Assembly: GCA_023416335.1 (NCBI GenBank)
Contig: JAEZHY010000273.1
Coordinates: forward strand, 1 to 7,455
DNA: 7,455 nucleotides
Reading direction: 5' to 3'
Source of the DNA: Pseudomonadota bacterium
GTDB lineage: Bacteria > Desulfobacterota > Syntrophobacteria > Syntrophobacterales > Syntrophobacteraceae
The notes under the pieces were generated by a model. That model was not told where the DNA came from. It saw only the letters and a list, made by a program, of their open reading frames with translations, and searched no databases. The translations under genes were made by a program, and so were the position numbers. This document shows, piece by piece, positions 1 through 6,626 of the stretch (position 1 is its first letter; the number at the start of each line of letters is the position of its first letter).

Positions 1-1
1 G

Positions 2-973
2 TACAAGGTCATCTCAGGTGACGCAACCCCTGGAAACCTCTTTTCTTTCATTGCCGGCCTCCTTTTGCTCTATGACCCGATCAAACGGCTGGCAAATATT
101 TATGCGGGCGTGCAACAGGGACTGTCCGCTGCGGCCAGGGTTTACGAAGTTCTGGACCATCCGATCGAGATCGTCGAAGAGCCCAATGCACCCGCCTTGG
201 CGCCGATCAGGGAATGCATCGAGTTCCGGCACGTTACCTTCCATTACGGTGAAAAGCGGGTCTTGAACGACATCAACTTCAAGGCCGAAGCCGGAAAAGT
301 GGTCGCGCTGGTAGGCATGAGCGGCGCGGGAAAAACCACCCTGGTTAACCTGATTCCTAGATTCTATGAGGCAACGGGCGGTGCTGTTCTCATCGACGGA
401 GTCGACGTGCGCAACGTTACGGTCTCCTCCCTGCGCAAGCAAATCGCCATCGTCACTCAGCAGACGATCCTTTTTAACGATACCGTCAGGAACAACATAG
501 CATACGGCGGCATACGCCGGGGTGACGAGGAGATCGTCGCGGCGGCCAAAGCAGCCAATGCCTATGACTTCATCATGCGCATGCCTCAGAAGTTCGATAC
601 GATGATCGGCGAGCAGGGAGTCCGGCTCTCGGGAGGTGAGCGACAGAGGATCTGTATCGCGCGCGCTCTCCTGAAAGACGCCCCCATTCTCATTCTCGAC
701 GAAGCTACTTCCTCGCTGGACAGCGATTCCGAACAGGAAGTTCAGAAAGCGCTCGAAAACCTCATGATCGGGAGGACGACGCTGGTCATCGCCCATCGTC
801 TCTCCACCATTCAGAATGCAGATCATATCTTAGCCCTGTCAAACGGGAAAATCGTCGAGCAGGGCCGCCACAGTGAACTCATGATGCGCGACAGCGAATA
901 CCGAAGACTCTATCAGCTTCAATTCGCCCAGTTTTCGCCGGAGGATCACGGAATTGCCCTCGCGCATTCCTGA
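2..973 (+). CDS. msbA: MsbA-like lipid ABC exporter, C-terminal part (5' end outside window)
   Basis: The reading frame is open from the left edge and ends at TGA 971-973, giving 323 residues. These cover the last part of the transmembrane domain and the whole nucleotide-binding domain of a half-transporter that normally has about 580-600 residues. The first residues (YKVISGDATPGNLFSF, then LLLYDPIKRL) resemble the last transmembrane helix and coupling region of MsbA-family exporters. ATPase motifs are intact: Walker A GMSGAGKT at nt 314-337, Q-loop glutamine at 458-460, signature LSGGE at 626-640, Walker B ILILDE at 686-703, and H-loop histidine at 794-796. Family members use ATP to flip lipid A-core or other lipid-linked glycans across the inner membrane. 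The glycosyltransferases directly downstream support that role. It could instead be a related lipid-linked-oligosaccharide flippase, since the substrate-binding membrane half is outside the window. Confidence 0.9.
   Translation, partial: YKVISGDATPGNLFSFIAGLLLLYDPIKRLANIYAGVQQGLSAAARVYEVLDHPIEIVEEPNAPALAPIRECIEFRHVTFHYGEKRVLNDINFKAEAGKVVALVGMSGAGKTTLVNLIPRFYEATGGAVLIDGVDVRNVTVSSLRKQIAIVTQQTILFNDTVRNNIAYGGIRRGDEEIVAAAKAANAYDFIMRMPQKFDTMIGEQGVRLSGGERQRICIARALLKDAPILILDEATSSLDSDSEQEVQKALENLMIGRTTLVIAHRLSTIQNADHILALSNGKIVEQGRHSELMMRDSEYRRLYQLQFAQFSPEDHGIALAHS
940..945 (+). promoter_or_regulatory. Shine-Dalgarno GGAGGA for the first GT2 gene
   Basis: GGAGGA inside the exporter coding sequence lies 8 nt before the in-frame TTG at 954. 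No comparable site precedes the ATG codons at 975 or 987. This is the main argument for the TTG start and for coupled translation from inside the upstream gene. Confidence 0.5.
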
Positions 974-1835
974 GATGAATCCGAAAATGAACGATACTTC
1001 GAACAACGTGCGTGTCGCAGCCTTTCGCGGATCTACTGACGCGGAGACTGCCGTGGTCATTCCTGTCTATAATCAACTGCACTACACGAGGAAGTGTCTG
1101 GAGAGCCTGAAGAAGCATGCGAAGGGAATCGGGGAAATAATCGTCGTCGATAACGGCTCCATGCCCGATATGGCGGAATATCTGTCAGGCATCGATTACA
1201 TCAGGGTTATAAGCAACAAAGAAAACTTGGGCTGCGCCGCGGCGTGGAACCAGGGACTCGACGCAACCGACTCGAACTGGGTGCTGTTTCTAAACAACGA
1301 CGTGCTCTTGACCCCGGGCTGGCTTGAAGGAATGCTCGAGTTCGCGCAGGAAAAGCAAATAGACATCGTGAGCCCTGCTATCCGTGAGGGGGCATGCAAT
1401 TACGATCTTGAAGCCTACTCCAAAGAATTCGTAGGCCGCATGAAAAACCATGCGAGAATCGGGGTAGCCGACGGGATCTGCTTTCTGGTCAGAAGAACCG
1501 TTTTCGAAAGAGTCGGCCGGTTTGACGAGAACTTTCGGATCGGGCAGTTCGAAGACGTCGATTTTTTCAGGAGGGCCGCGATGGCGGGCTTCCGCCTCGG
1601 CATAACCGGCCGCTCCATCATCCATCATTTCGGATCGGTTACCCAGAACCATATCCGCACCGTCGAGAAAACCACATCCTATGCGGCGGCAAACCGCGCC
1701 TACTATCGCCGAAAATGGAAGCTCACCTGGTACAAGCGTTTCATTATGCGCCATTACTCCAAGGCCAGGGACCTCTTCTGGAGACTGAAGGAAAGGGCAC
1801 TGGGAGGACATACGCTTAAAGGCGAAAGGGGATAA
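954..1835 (+). CDS. GT2 family glycosyltransferase, rhamnosyltransferase-like
   Basis: This is a single-domain, inverting GT-A fold glycosyltransferase of 293 residues, presumably adding a sugar from a nucleotide donor to a lipid-linked glycan at the cytoplasmic membrane face. Visible motifs are VVIPVYN (34-40), VDNGS (65-69), the DxD-equivalent NND (114-116) after NLGCAAAWNQG, RFDE (189-192), FEDVDFFRR (199-207) with the acceptor-side ED, and HHFGS (224-228). This pattern is typical of WbbL/RfbF-like rhamnosyltransferases, but donor and acceptor are not determined. I used TTG 954 as the start because GGAGGA at 940-945 lies 8 nt before it. ATG 975 and ATG 987 are in frame, need no TTG start and would still keep the whole domain. 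With TTG the gene overlaps the exporter by 20 nt, suggesting translational coupling. The C-terminus (about 250-280) is basic and aromatic, consistent with membrane association. Confidence 0.88.
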   Translation: MPSRIPEMNPKMNDTSNNVRVAAFRGSTDAETAVVIPVYNQLHYTRKCLESLKKHAKGIGEIIVVDNGSMPDMAEYLSGIDYIRVISNKENLGCAAAWNQGLDATDSNWVLFLNNDVLLTPGWLEGMLEFAQEKQIDIVSPAIREGACNYDLEAYSKEFVGRMKNHARIGVADGICFLVRRTVFERVGRFDENFRIGQFEDVDFFRRAAMAGFRLGITGRSIIHHFGSVTQNHIRTVEKTTSYAAANRAYYRRKWKLTWYKRFIMRHYSKARDLFWRLKERALGGHTLKGERG

Positions 1836-1844
1836 GAGGTTCCT

Positions 1845-2792
1845 ATGACGCCAAAAGTGAGCGTTGTGATTCCAACCTATAACTACGCCGGATACATCCC
1901 CCAGGCCATAGAGTCTGTGCTCGCCCAGAATTTCGGGGATTTCGAGCTATTGATAATAGACGATCATTCGTCGGATGAGACGGTGGAAGTCGTATCGAAA
2001 TTCGCCGGGAAAGATACCAGAATCTCGTTCAGGGTAAATCCTCAAAACATCGGGATGGTCGAGAACTGGAACCTTTGCCTGCGCGAAGCAAAAGGCGAGT
2101 ACATCAAATATCTGTTTGCCGACGACCTGCTCTACTCTCCGGATGCAATCGGGCAGATGGTTGCGGCGCTGGACGCCGAACCGGGGGCATCCATGGTCGC
2201 ATCGGCGAGGCAGATTATCGACTCAGACGGCAAACCCATCAAGGTCCTGACACATTATCCGGACAGCAGATCGATTTCCGGAGCCGAGATCATCAATCGC
2301 TGCCTGCGCTTTCAAAAAAACCTCATTGGCGAACCGACTGCCGTAATGTTCAGAAAAAGCCTGGCCGGACGGGGCTTCGATCCAAAATACAGGCAAATCG
2401 TCGATATGGAATTCTGGTTTCACCTTCTGGAGCAGGGCGGATTCGCCTATATCAACTCGCCTCTTGTCGCATTCAGAGAGCACGGAAACCAGCAAACCCG
2501 GGTCAACAGAAGTAATCCGCTGATTCTGGACGACACGGATTATCTCCTGTCCGAATACGTATATGATAAAAGAAAGTCCTACATTGAGCTGACATGGTTG
2601 AATAAAGCCTGGCTGCGTTACGATCTCCAGTATCAGGCCTTCAAGCTGTGCAGGCTGGGAATCATGGAGAAAAGCGCGGCACGGGCCAGGATTGCATCGA
2701 AATACGGGTGGATCAGGTTCCTGCTCGGGTACCCGATATATAAAATCTGCAAGCCGTTCATCAAACTGGCACGGTCGGCCAGGAATCTTTAA
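1845..2792 (+). CDS. GT2 family glycosyltransferase
   Basis: A 315-residue GT-A fold family 2 glycosyltransferase. It shows VVIPTYN (7-13), IDDHSSDET (38-46), NIGMVENWN (68-76), the DxD-like FADD (91-94) and, in the acceptor half, VDMEFWFHLLEQG (187-199) followed by FREHG (210-214). A C-terminal extension of about 90 residues is rich in aromatic and basic residues (RFLLGYPIYK near 291-300) and may hold the protein at the membrane. The ATG at 1845 has AAGAGG at 1834-1839, overlapping the stop codon of the preceding gene, so the two are almost certainly co-transcribed. The C-terminal half is clearly related to the partial minus-strand gene at 7004-7455: about 60% identity over the first 48 alignable residues by eye. 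The sugar specificity cannot be assigned. Confidence 0.9.
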   Translation: MTPKVSVVIPTYNYAGYIPQAIESVLAQNFGDFELLIIDDHSSDETVEVVSKFAGKDTRISFRVNPQNIGMVENWNLCLREAKGEYIKYLFADDLLYSPDAIGQMVAALDAEPGASMVASARQIIDSDGKPIKVLTHYPDSRSISGAEIINRCLRFQKNLIGEPTAVMFRKSLAGRGFDPKYRQIVDMEFWFHLLEQGGFAYINSPLVAFREHGNQQTRVNRSNPLILDDTDYLLSEYVYDKRKSYIELTWLNKAWLRYDLQYQAFKLCRLGIMEKSAARARIASKYGWIRFLLGYPIYKICKPFIKLARSARNL

Positions 2793-2822
2793 CAACGCGG
2801 TTCGGAAAAGAGTCTCGCGAAA

Positions 2823-3791
2823 ATGGGAAAAGTTGTCGATCGATTGGATCTGATCCTCAAGCATATCGATAAAAGCAATACAGGCATCGAGATAGGCCCA
2901 TCCTACAGGCCAATCTGCCCAAAGCGCGATGGATGGAGAGTCCATACGGTCGATCACGCGACAAGGGACGAACTACGCGATAAGTACAAAGAATTGAGCG
3001 AGACCGAGCCACTTCTTTACGCAAACATCGAAGAAGTCGATTTCATCTGGAAGGGCGGCAGCCTCGCCGATCTCCTCAAGAGCAACGGAGTAGACAAGGT
3101 CGATTTTATCGTCGCAAGTCACATGATCGAACACACGCCCTGCCTCCTCTCTTTTCTGCATTGGCTGGAAGAACTGGTCGCAAAGAATGGCGTGGTTTCC
3201 CTTGCGATCCCTGACAAACGAAGGGAATACGATTTCCTGAAGCCCCTTTCGACAACCGCCGATGTACTCGATGTGTACCGGCACAAAATGTCGCGGCATT
3301 CGATTCGGACCGCCTGCCTTGCGTATTTTTACGAATGCAGGTACCTGATGTCGCCAATATGGCACAAGCCGATCCACGTACACGATATTTCATTTGCCAG
3401 GCCCTTCGAGGAGGCCCGGAACCTCCTGGATGAGTACAACTCGTCGGAGACTTCCCCATACACGGATTTCCATGCCTGGGCATTTACACCCTCCTCTTTC
3501 GAACTCATGCTCATGGAGCTGAACTATCTGGGCTATACCAAACTGGCGGTCCTCGATATCTTCGACACCCTGAATTACGAATTCTTCGTCACTTTGAAAC
3601 CGGGCATATCAATGCAAAAAAGATGGAAACCGGAGTATCTCGATCGGAGGCGAACCGATCTGATACGCAGGATTCATGCAGAACTGGGTGAGCATGGGAA
3701 AAGGAAAAGAGAGCCAAGGACAATCCGGACCGCCGTGCGCAAGGTCTGGGGATTCCTGGACTCGTTGAGGGGCAGACCGAAATGGATATAG
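2823..3791 (+). CDS. class I SAM-dependent methyltransferase of a polysaccharide cluster
   Basis: A 322-residue protein whose first half looks like a Rossmann-fold methyltransferase (Methyltransf_11/23 type). It has a glycine-containing motif I, GIEIGPSYRPI (21-31), an acidic residue ending the second strand in TVDH (42-45), and a post-motif strand DFIVASHMIEHTP (94-106) followed by a helix and VVSLAIPDKRR (124-134). No signal peptide or membrane segment is seen. The second half contains HAWAFTPSSFELMLMELNY (217-235), a pattern common at the end of such domains. It ends in a strongly basic tail of about 60 residues (261-322). It lies 30 nt after the preceding glycosyltransferase in the same frame, with a weak AAAAGAG 10 nt before ATG. 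Inference: it O-methylates a sugar of the glycan or a lipid-linked intermediate. A methyl cap that stops chain growth is one possibility. Confidence 0.75.
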   Translation: MGKVVDRLDLILKHIDKSNTGIEIGPSYRPICPKRDGWRVHTVDHATRDELRDKYKELSETEPLLYANIEEVDFIWKGGSLADLLKSNGVDKVDFIVASHMIEHTPCLLSFLHWLEELVAKNGVVSLAIPDKRREYDFLKPLSTTADVLDVYRHKMSRHSIRTACLAYFYECRYLMSPIWHKPIHVHDISFARPFEEARNLLDEYNSSETSPYTDFHAWAFTPSSFELMLMELNYLGYTKLAVLDIFDTLNYEFFVTLKPGISMQKRWKPEYLDRRRTDLIRRIHAELGEHGKRKREPRTIRTAVRKVWGFLDSLRGRPKWI

Positions 3792-3966
3792 CCGGGCGAA
3801 GGGAAAAGGCCGGGCAGCCGTGTATTTTGGGTGCCCGCCGTCCTGCCGTCCCGATAATCCGTTCGAAGCGGACGGGCGGTGGGTACGATAATTCCATCGC
3901 GCTCCGCTCCCCCACCCTACGCGGCTCACTGTCCACTTCTGCAATTTCAAAGCACCTGGGGTCCGT

Positions 3967-5832
3967 ATGATTCAAAAAATTGCAGATACAGCGCTCTATC
4001 AGCACTTGATCGCATTTCAAAAGCGGAAGGCTCTGGTGGCGTATCGCTGCAATCGCAAGCTGGATAAATGGCGGCTCAAGATAAAAGAACTTATCAACGG
4101 AAAATCGGCCGTCCCCTATGAGCAGTGGATCGAAACCGAGGATGCCCTCGATGATGCCGCCAGGGATGCCATCCGCAAGTCCATCAGGATTATGCCCCGC
4201 CAGCCGTTCTTATCGGTCCTGATGCCGGTGTACAATCCGCCCGTCGAATTCCTGGAGAAAGCAGTCCAATCGGTGCGGAACCAGCTTTATCCAAACTGGG
4301 AACTGTGTATCGCCGATGACCGTTCTACGGACCCGGCTATTGCAGAAGCGCTTCGAAGATTGCAGGAAGCCGACAGGAGGATCCGGGTCGTTTTCCGGAA
4401 AGAAAACGGCCATATTTCCGAAGCAACCAACTCAGCCCTCGACATCGCCGAAGGCGAATACATCACTCTGCTCGATCACGATGACGAGCTGCCGGAGCAT
4501 GCCCTCTACCGGGTCGCTGCCGAGATTGTCCAGCATCCCGATGCCATGCTCATCTACTCCGACGAAGACAAAATCGATCCGGACGGAAAACGCTGCAGCC
4601 CCTATTTCAAATCCGACTGGAACCCCGATCTGTTCCTGTCGCAGAACATGTTCTGCCACCTCGGCGTATACCGCACGTCTCTCGCGCGTGAGGTCGGAGG
4701 CTTTCGCAAGGGATTCGAAGGCGCCCAGGACTACGATTTCACCATGCGGTGCGCGGACAGGGTCCGCCCGGAACAGATCCGTCACATTACCCGCATTCTC
4801 TACCACTGGCGCATCCACGGCGGTTCCACCAGCTTTTCAATGGGCGCCAAACCATACGTCATTTCAGCCGCGGAACGCACCATCCATGAACATCTGGATC
4901 GCCAGGGCATAGAGGCGCAAGTCAGTTCGACCTCTATCAGCAGTTATCGCGTGAAATACTCCATGCCCACTCCCCAACCGGCTGTGAGCATAATCGTGGA
5001 TTGTGATAAGAGATGGGTTCTCCCGGTCAATTGTACAAAGTCTCTAATAGCCAATACGGACTACCCGAACTCCGAAATAATCCTCCTGAGCAGCCGAAAA
5101 AGCGGGATTCTGACCAAGTCGATACAAAACTCGGCACCGGGCAAAATCCGCATAATGAAGGTCGATCCCGGACTGAATCCCGCCGCCGTGAAAAATTCAG
5201 CAGCAGCTAATGCAGCCGGCGATTTCTTATGCTTTCTGGACGACTGTGTAGAGCCGCTCAACCGTGACTGGCTCACCGAAATGATGATTCATGCCTGCCG
5301 CCGCGGGGTCGGAGCGATCGGGGCCGCCCTCTGGTATGCCGATAACAGGCTTTACCACGGGGGATATTTCTTGGGCGCAGGCGACGGCGTTGCGCGCCAT
5401 TCACACAGCTACAGCGACAGGGGATCTCTCGGCTATTACGGTAAAGCGTCCATAGCCCAGGCCGTCACAGCGGTCTCCGGTTCCTGCATTCTCGTGCGGA
5501 AAAAAGTCTATCGGGAAATCGGCGGGTTCGACGAAAACAACTTGACCGGGTACTTCGACATCGATTTCTGCCTTAGGTTGCGTGAAGCCGGGTATCGGAA
5601 TATATGGACCCCCTATGCCGAATTCGTCTTCCATGGATCGGGCCGGCAGATGAAGCGCGTGGGGGATGTTCGATACATGAGGCGGCGATGGGGTGCTCTT
5701 CTGGAACACGATCCTTTTTACAACCCCAACCTGTCGCTCGAAAGGATATTTCAGGTCGCCCGACGTCCAAGGATCGTGAATAACAGGGCTCAGGCAGCCT
5801 CCGACTTCCGCTATTTTTCGGAATTACGTTGA
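3967..5832 (+). CDS. tandem-domain GT2 glycosyltransferase (second domain degenerate)
   Basis: A 621-residue protein built like bifunctional O-antigen glycosyltransferases. After an N-terminal region of about 75 residues comes a complete GT2 domain: SVLMPVYN (83-90), ADDRSTD (116-122), DHDDE (170-174), SDEDKID (198-204), GAQDYDFTMR (252-261) and HWRIHGGS (280-287). A second GT2 domain starts near 338 with VSIIVDCDKRW. It has LDDCVEP (424-430), a variant of the usual NDDTE, then GGFDEN (519-524), FDIDFCLRLRE (530-540) and FHGSGR (555-560), ending in DPFYNPNLSLE (582-592), typical of this family. The second domain lacks the usual PTRD and VDNGS motifs; LSSRK (374-378) stands in the VDNGS position. 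ATG 3967 is preceded by CTGGGG at 3956-3961, a modest ribosome site. A 175-nt gap separates it from the methyltransferase, so it may have its own promoter, though none is convincing. Donor and product are unknown. Confidence 0.88.
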   Translation: MIQKIADTALYQHLIAFQKRKALVAYRCNRKLDKWRLKIKELINGKSAVPYEQWIETEDALDDAARDAIRKSIRIMPRQPFLSVLMPVYNPPVEFLEKAVQSVRNQLYPNWELCIADDRSTDPAIAEALRRLQEADRRIRVVFRKENGHISEATNSALDIAEGEYITLLDHDDELPEHALYRVAAEIVQHPDAMLIYSDEDKIDPDGKRCSPYFKSDWNPDLFLSQNMFCHLGVYRTSLAREVGGFRKGFEGAQDYDFTMRCADRVRPEQIRHITRILYHWRIHGGSTSFSMGAKPYVISAAERTIHEHLDRQGIEAQVSSTSISSYRVKYSMPTPQPAVSIIVDCDKRWVLPVNCTKSLIANTDYPNSEIILLSSRKSGILTKSIQNSAPGKIRIMKVDPGLNPAAVKNSAAANAAGDFLCFLDDCVEPLNRDWLTEMMIHACRRGVGAIGAALWYADNRLYHGGYFLGAGDGVARHSHSYSDRGSLGYYGKASIAQAVTAVSGSCILVRKKVYREIGGFDENNLTGYFDIDFCLRLREAGYRNIWTPYAEFVFHGSGRQMKRVGDVRYMRRRWGALLEHDPFYNPNLSLERIFQVARRPRIVNNRAQAASDFRYFSELR

Positions 5833-5840
5833 GCATAAGG

Positions 5841-5869
5841 TTGCGAACCATAGTTCGCGGTGCTATGAT
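5841..5869 (+). promoter_or_regulatory. promoter of the toxin-antitoxin operon
   Basis: TTGCGA (5841-5846, 4 of 6 matches to the sigma-70 -35 box) and TATGAT (5864-5869, 5 of 6 matches to the -10 box) are separated by exactly 17 bp. TG at 5861-5862, one base before the -10, makes it an extended -10. It lies in the 52-nt gap between the glycosyltransferase stop and the toxin start, so the module can be transcribed separately from the glycan operon. The expected transcript start is near 5876. Confidence 0.6.
5843..5858. promoter_or_regulatory. putative operator, perfect inverted repeat in the TA promoter
   Basis: GCGAAC, a CATA spacer and GTTCGC form a perfect 6+4+6 palindrome. It overlaps the -35 box and fills the first part of the promoter spacer. 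Antitoxins with helix-turn-helix domains usually bind such repeats and repress their own operon, so this is the best candidate site for the antitoxin encoded downstream. As RNA it could form a hairpin, but no T-run follows, so it is not a good terminator for the upstream gene. Confidence 0.55.
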
Positions 5870-5877
5870 AAGGGAGG
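5870..5877 (+). promoter_or_regulatory. strong Shine-Dalgarno AAGGGAGG for the toxin gene
   Basis: AAGGGAGG ends 7 nt before GTG 5885. The next in-frame start, ATG 5894, would be 16 nt away. This decides in favour of GTG 5885. The site begins directly after the -10 box, so a transcript starting near 5876 would carry only part of it. Confidence 0.6.
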
Positions 5878-5884
5878 ATGTCGA

Positions 5885-6229
5885 GTGGCACAAATGGCAA
5901 AGCCAAAACGAGTTATTGTTTATGTGGACGCGCACGGGAATGAACCTTTTACCGATTGGCTCTACGGGCTGCGTGACATTATGGGGCGCAAGCGAATCCT
6001 TGCCCGTATTTCTCGCCTGGGACAAGGCAACTATGGCGATTGCGAACCTGTGGGCAACGGGATAAGCGAGTTAAGAATGTTTTTCGGACCTGGGTACCGG
6101 GTCTATTTCGGAGAGGATGCAATTAATATTGTTGTTTTGCTCTGCGGCGGGGACAAGGGAAGCCAGAGCCGGGACATTCAAGACGCAAAAGCCTATTGGA
6201 AGGAGTACCTTGACGATGCGAAGCTATAG
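5885..6229 (+). CDS. RelE/HigB-like toxin (Gp49/addiction module killer type)
   Basis: A small basic protein of 114 residues, the usual size for toxins of the RelE/ParE superfamily, Gp49-like branch (HigB-related). Typical features are an N-terminal strand and start of helix (FTDWLYGLRD, 22-31), GRKRILARISRLGQGNYGD (34-52), the strand ELRMFFGPGYRVYF (62-75), then VVLLCGGDKGSQSRDIQDA (83-101) and a C-terminal helix AYWKEYL (103-109). Family members are ribosome-dependent mRNA endonucleases; the basic R and K residues in the last strands are the likely catalytic surface, but this is inferred. The start is GTG, chosen for the Shine-Dalgarno at 5870-5877. The 3' end overlaps the antitoxin gene by 14 nt. 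Toxin-first order is normal for HigBA-type and Gp49-type modules. I see no frameshift or truncation, so it looks functional. Confidence 0.88.
   Translation: MAQMAKPKRVIVYVDAHGNEPFTDWLYGLRDIMGRKRILARISRLGQGNYGDCEPVGNGISELRMFFGPGYRVYFGEDAINIVVLLCGGDKGSQSRDIQDAKAYWKEYLDDAKL
6200..6205 (+). promoter_or_regulatory. Shine-Dalgarno AAGGAG for the antitoxin gene
   Basis: AAGGAG within the toxin coding sequence lies 10 nt before ATG 6216. It fixes the antitoxin start there rather than at the in-frame ATG 6117, which lies 113 nt inside the end of the toxin gene and would add 33 residues unrelated to the family. Confidence 0.6.
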
Positions 6230-6536
6230 AACCTTTACCGATGTTGAGGAATCATACTTCCGCGAGCATCCGGAAGAAATTGATGACTACATCGACATCC
6301 TGTTTGAAGAATACGCCAAAGACGGAGATGCAGGGGCACTGCTGTCTTCGTTGCGCGTTCTGGGTCGCGTTAAAGGTCTGACTAAACTTGCAGAAGAGGC
6401 AGGCATGAGCCGCAAAGGGCTTCAAAAGGCGCTTTCCGAAGAAGGAAACCCTGAATTTGCTAGTGTCAATGCCATCTTACACGCCATGGGGTACAAGCTG
6501 ACACCCAAGAAAATTGATACTCTCACCCATTCATAA
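6216..6536 (+). CDS. HTH antitoxin (HigA-like, addiction module antidote protein)
   Basis: A 106-residue antitoxin partner of the preceding toxin. The N-terminal half is acidic and helical (EESYFREHPEEIDDYIDILF, 11-30) and probably wraps the toxin. The second half is a helix-turn-helix of the XRE/Cro type: GLTKLAEEAGMSRKGLQKAL (54-73), then EEGNPEFASVNAILHAMGYKL (75-95). This is the arrangement of the putative antidote proteins paired with Gp49-like toxins. It neutralises the toxin by direct binding and is expected to repress the operon at the palindrome 5843-5858. Its ATG lies inside the toxin gene (14-nt overlap), so translation is coupled, which helps keep antitoxin in excess. The coding sequence ends just before a non-coding stretch, and I see no clear terminator. 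Confidence 0.87.
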   Translation: MRSYRTFTDVEESYFREHPEEIDDYIDILFEEYAKDGDAGALLSSLRVLGRVKGLTKLAEEAGMSRKGLQKALSEEGNPEFASVNAILHAMGYKLTPKKIDTLTHS

Positions 6537-6597
6537 TTGATTCTGGAGAAGAAGTTTCTTACACAAACACATAGCATAGATCGACCGGCGTACCGCC

Positions 6598-6610
6598 GCG
6601 GCTAAGGGTC
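6598..6610 (+). repeat. left copy of 13-bp direct repeat (putative target-site duplication)
   Basis: GCGGCTAAGGGTC occurs here and again, identical, at 6981-6993. Each copy directly abuts the outer end of one terminal inverted repeat, which is the arrangement left by transposition. Confidence 0.7.
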
Positions 6611-6626
6611 AATGCTGTTGCTTTAA
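6611..6626 (+). repeat. left terminal inverted repeat of the candidate element
   Basis: AATGCTGTTGCTTTAA. Its reverse complement matches 6965-6980 at 15 of 16 positions; the one difference is C here against T in the other end read inward. Confidence 0.65.

Noticed and set aside
14..826. 270-codon open frame on the minus strand
   Set aside because: It is antisense to the ATPase domain of the exporter, whose frame carries all ABC motifs. The minus-strand translation has no recognisable domain.
2223..2957. 244-codon minus-strand open frame
   Set aside because: It lies antisense to the second GT2 gene and the start of the methyltransferase, both with clear family motifs, and has no motif of its own.
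3811..3837. CGGGCA...TGCCCG hairpin after the methyltransferase as a terminator
   Set aside because: Only 6 bp of stem with a 15-nt loop and no T-run; too weak to call a terminator.
4316..4912. 198-codon plus-strand open frame in another phase
   Set aside because: It is a shadow of the large glycosyltransferase; the composition is low-complexity (S, P, T, R) and the true frame carries the GT2 motifs.
5829..6065. 78-codon plus-strand frame overlapping the toxin
   Set aside because: It overlaps the well-supported toxin frame, lacks a ribosome site and has no family resemblance.
6117..6215. Upstream extension of the antitoxin from ATG 6117
   Set aside because: It would add 33 residues encoded entirely within the toxin gene. 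AAGGAG before ATG 6216 and the family length both favour the shorter protein.
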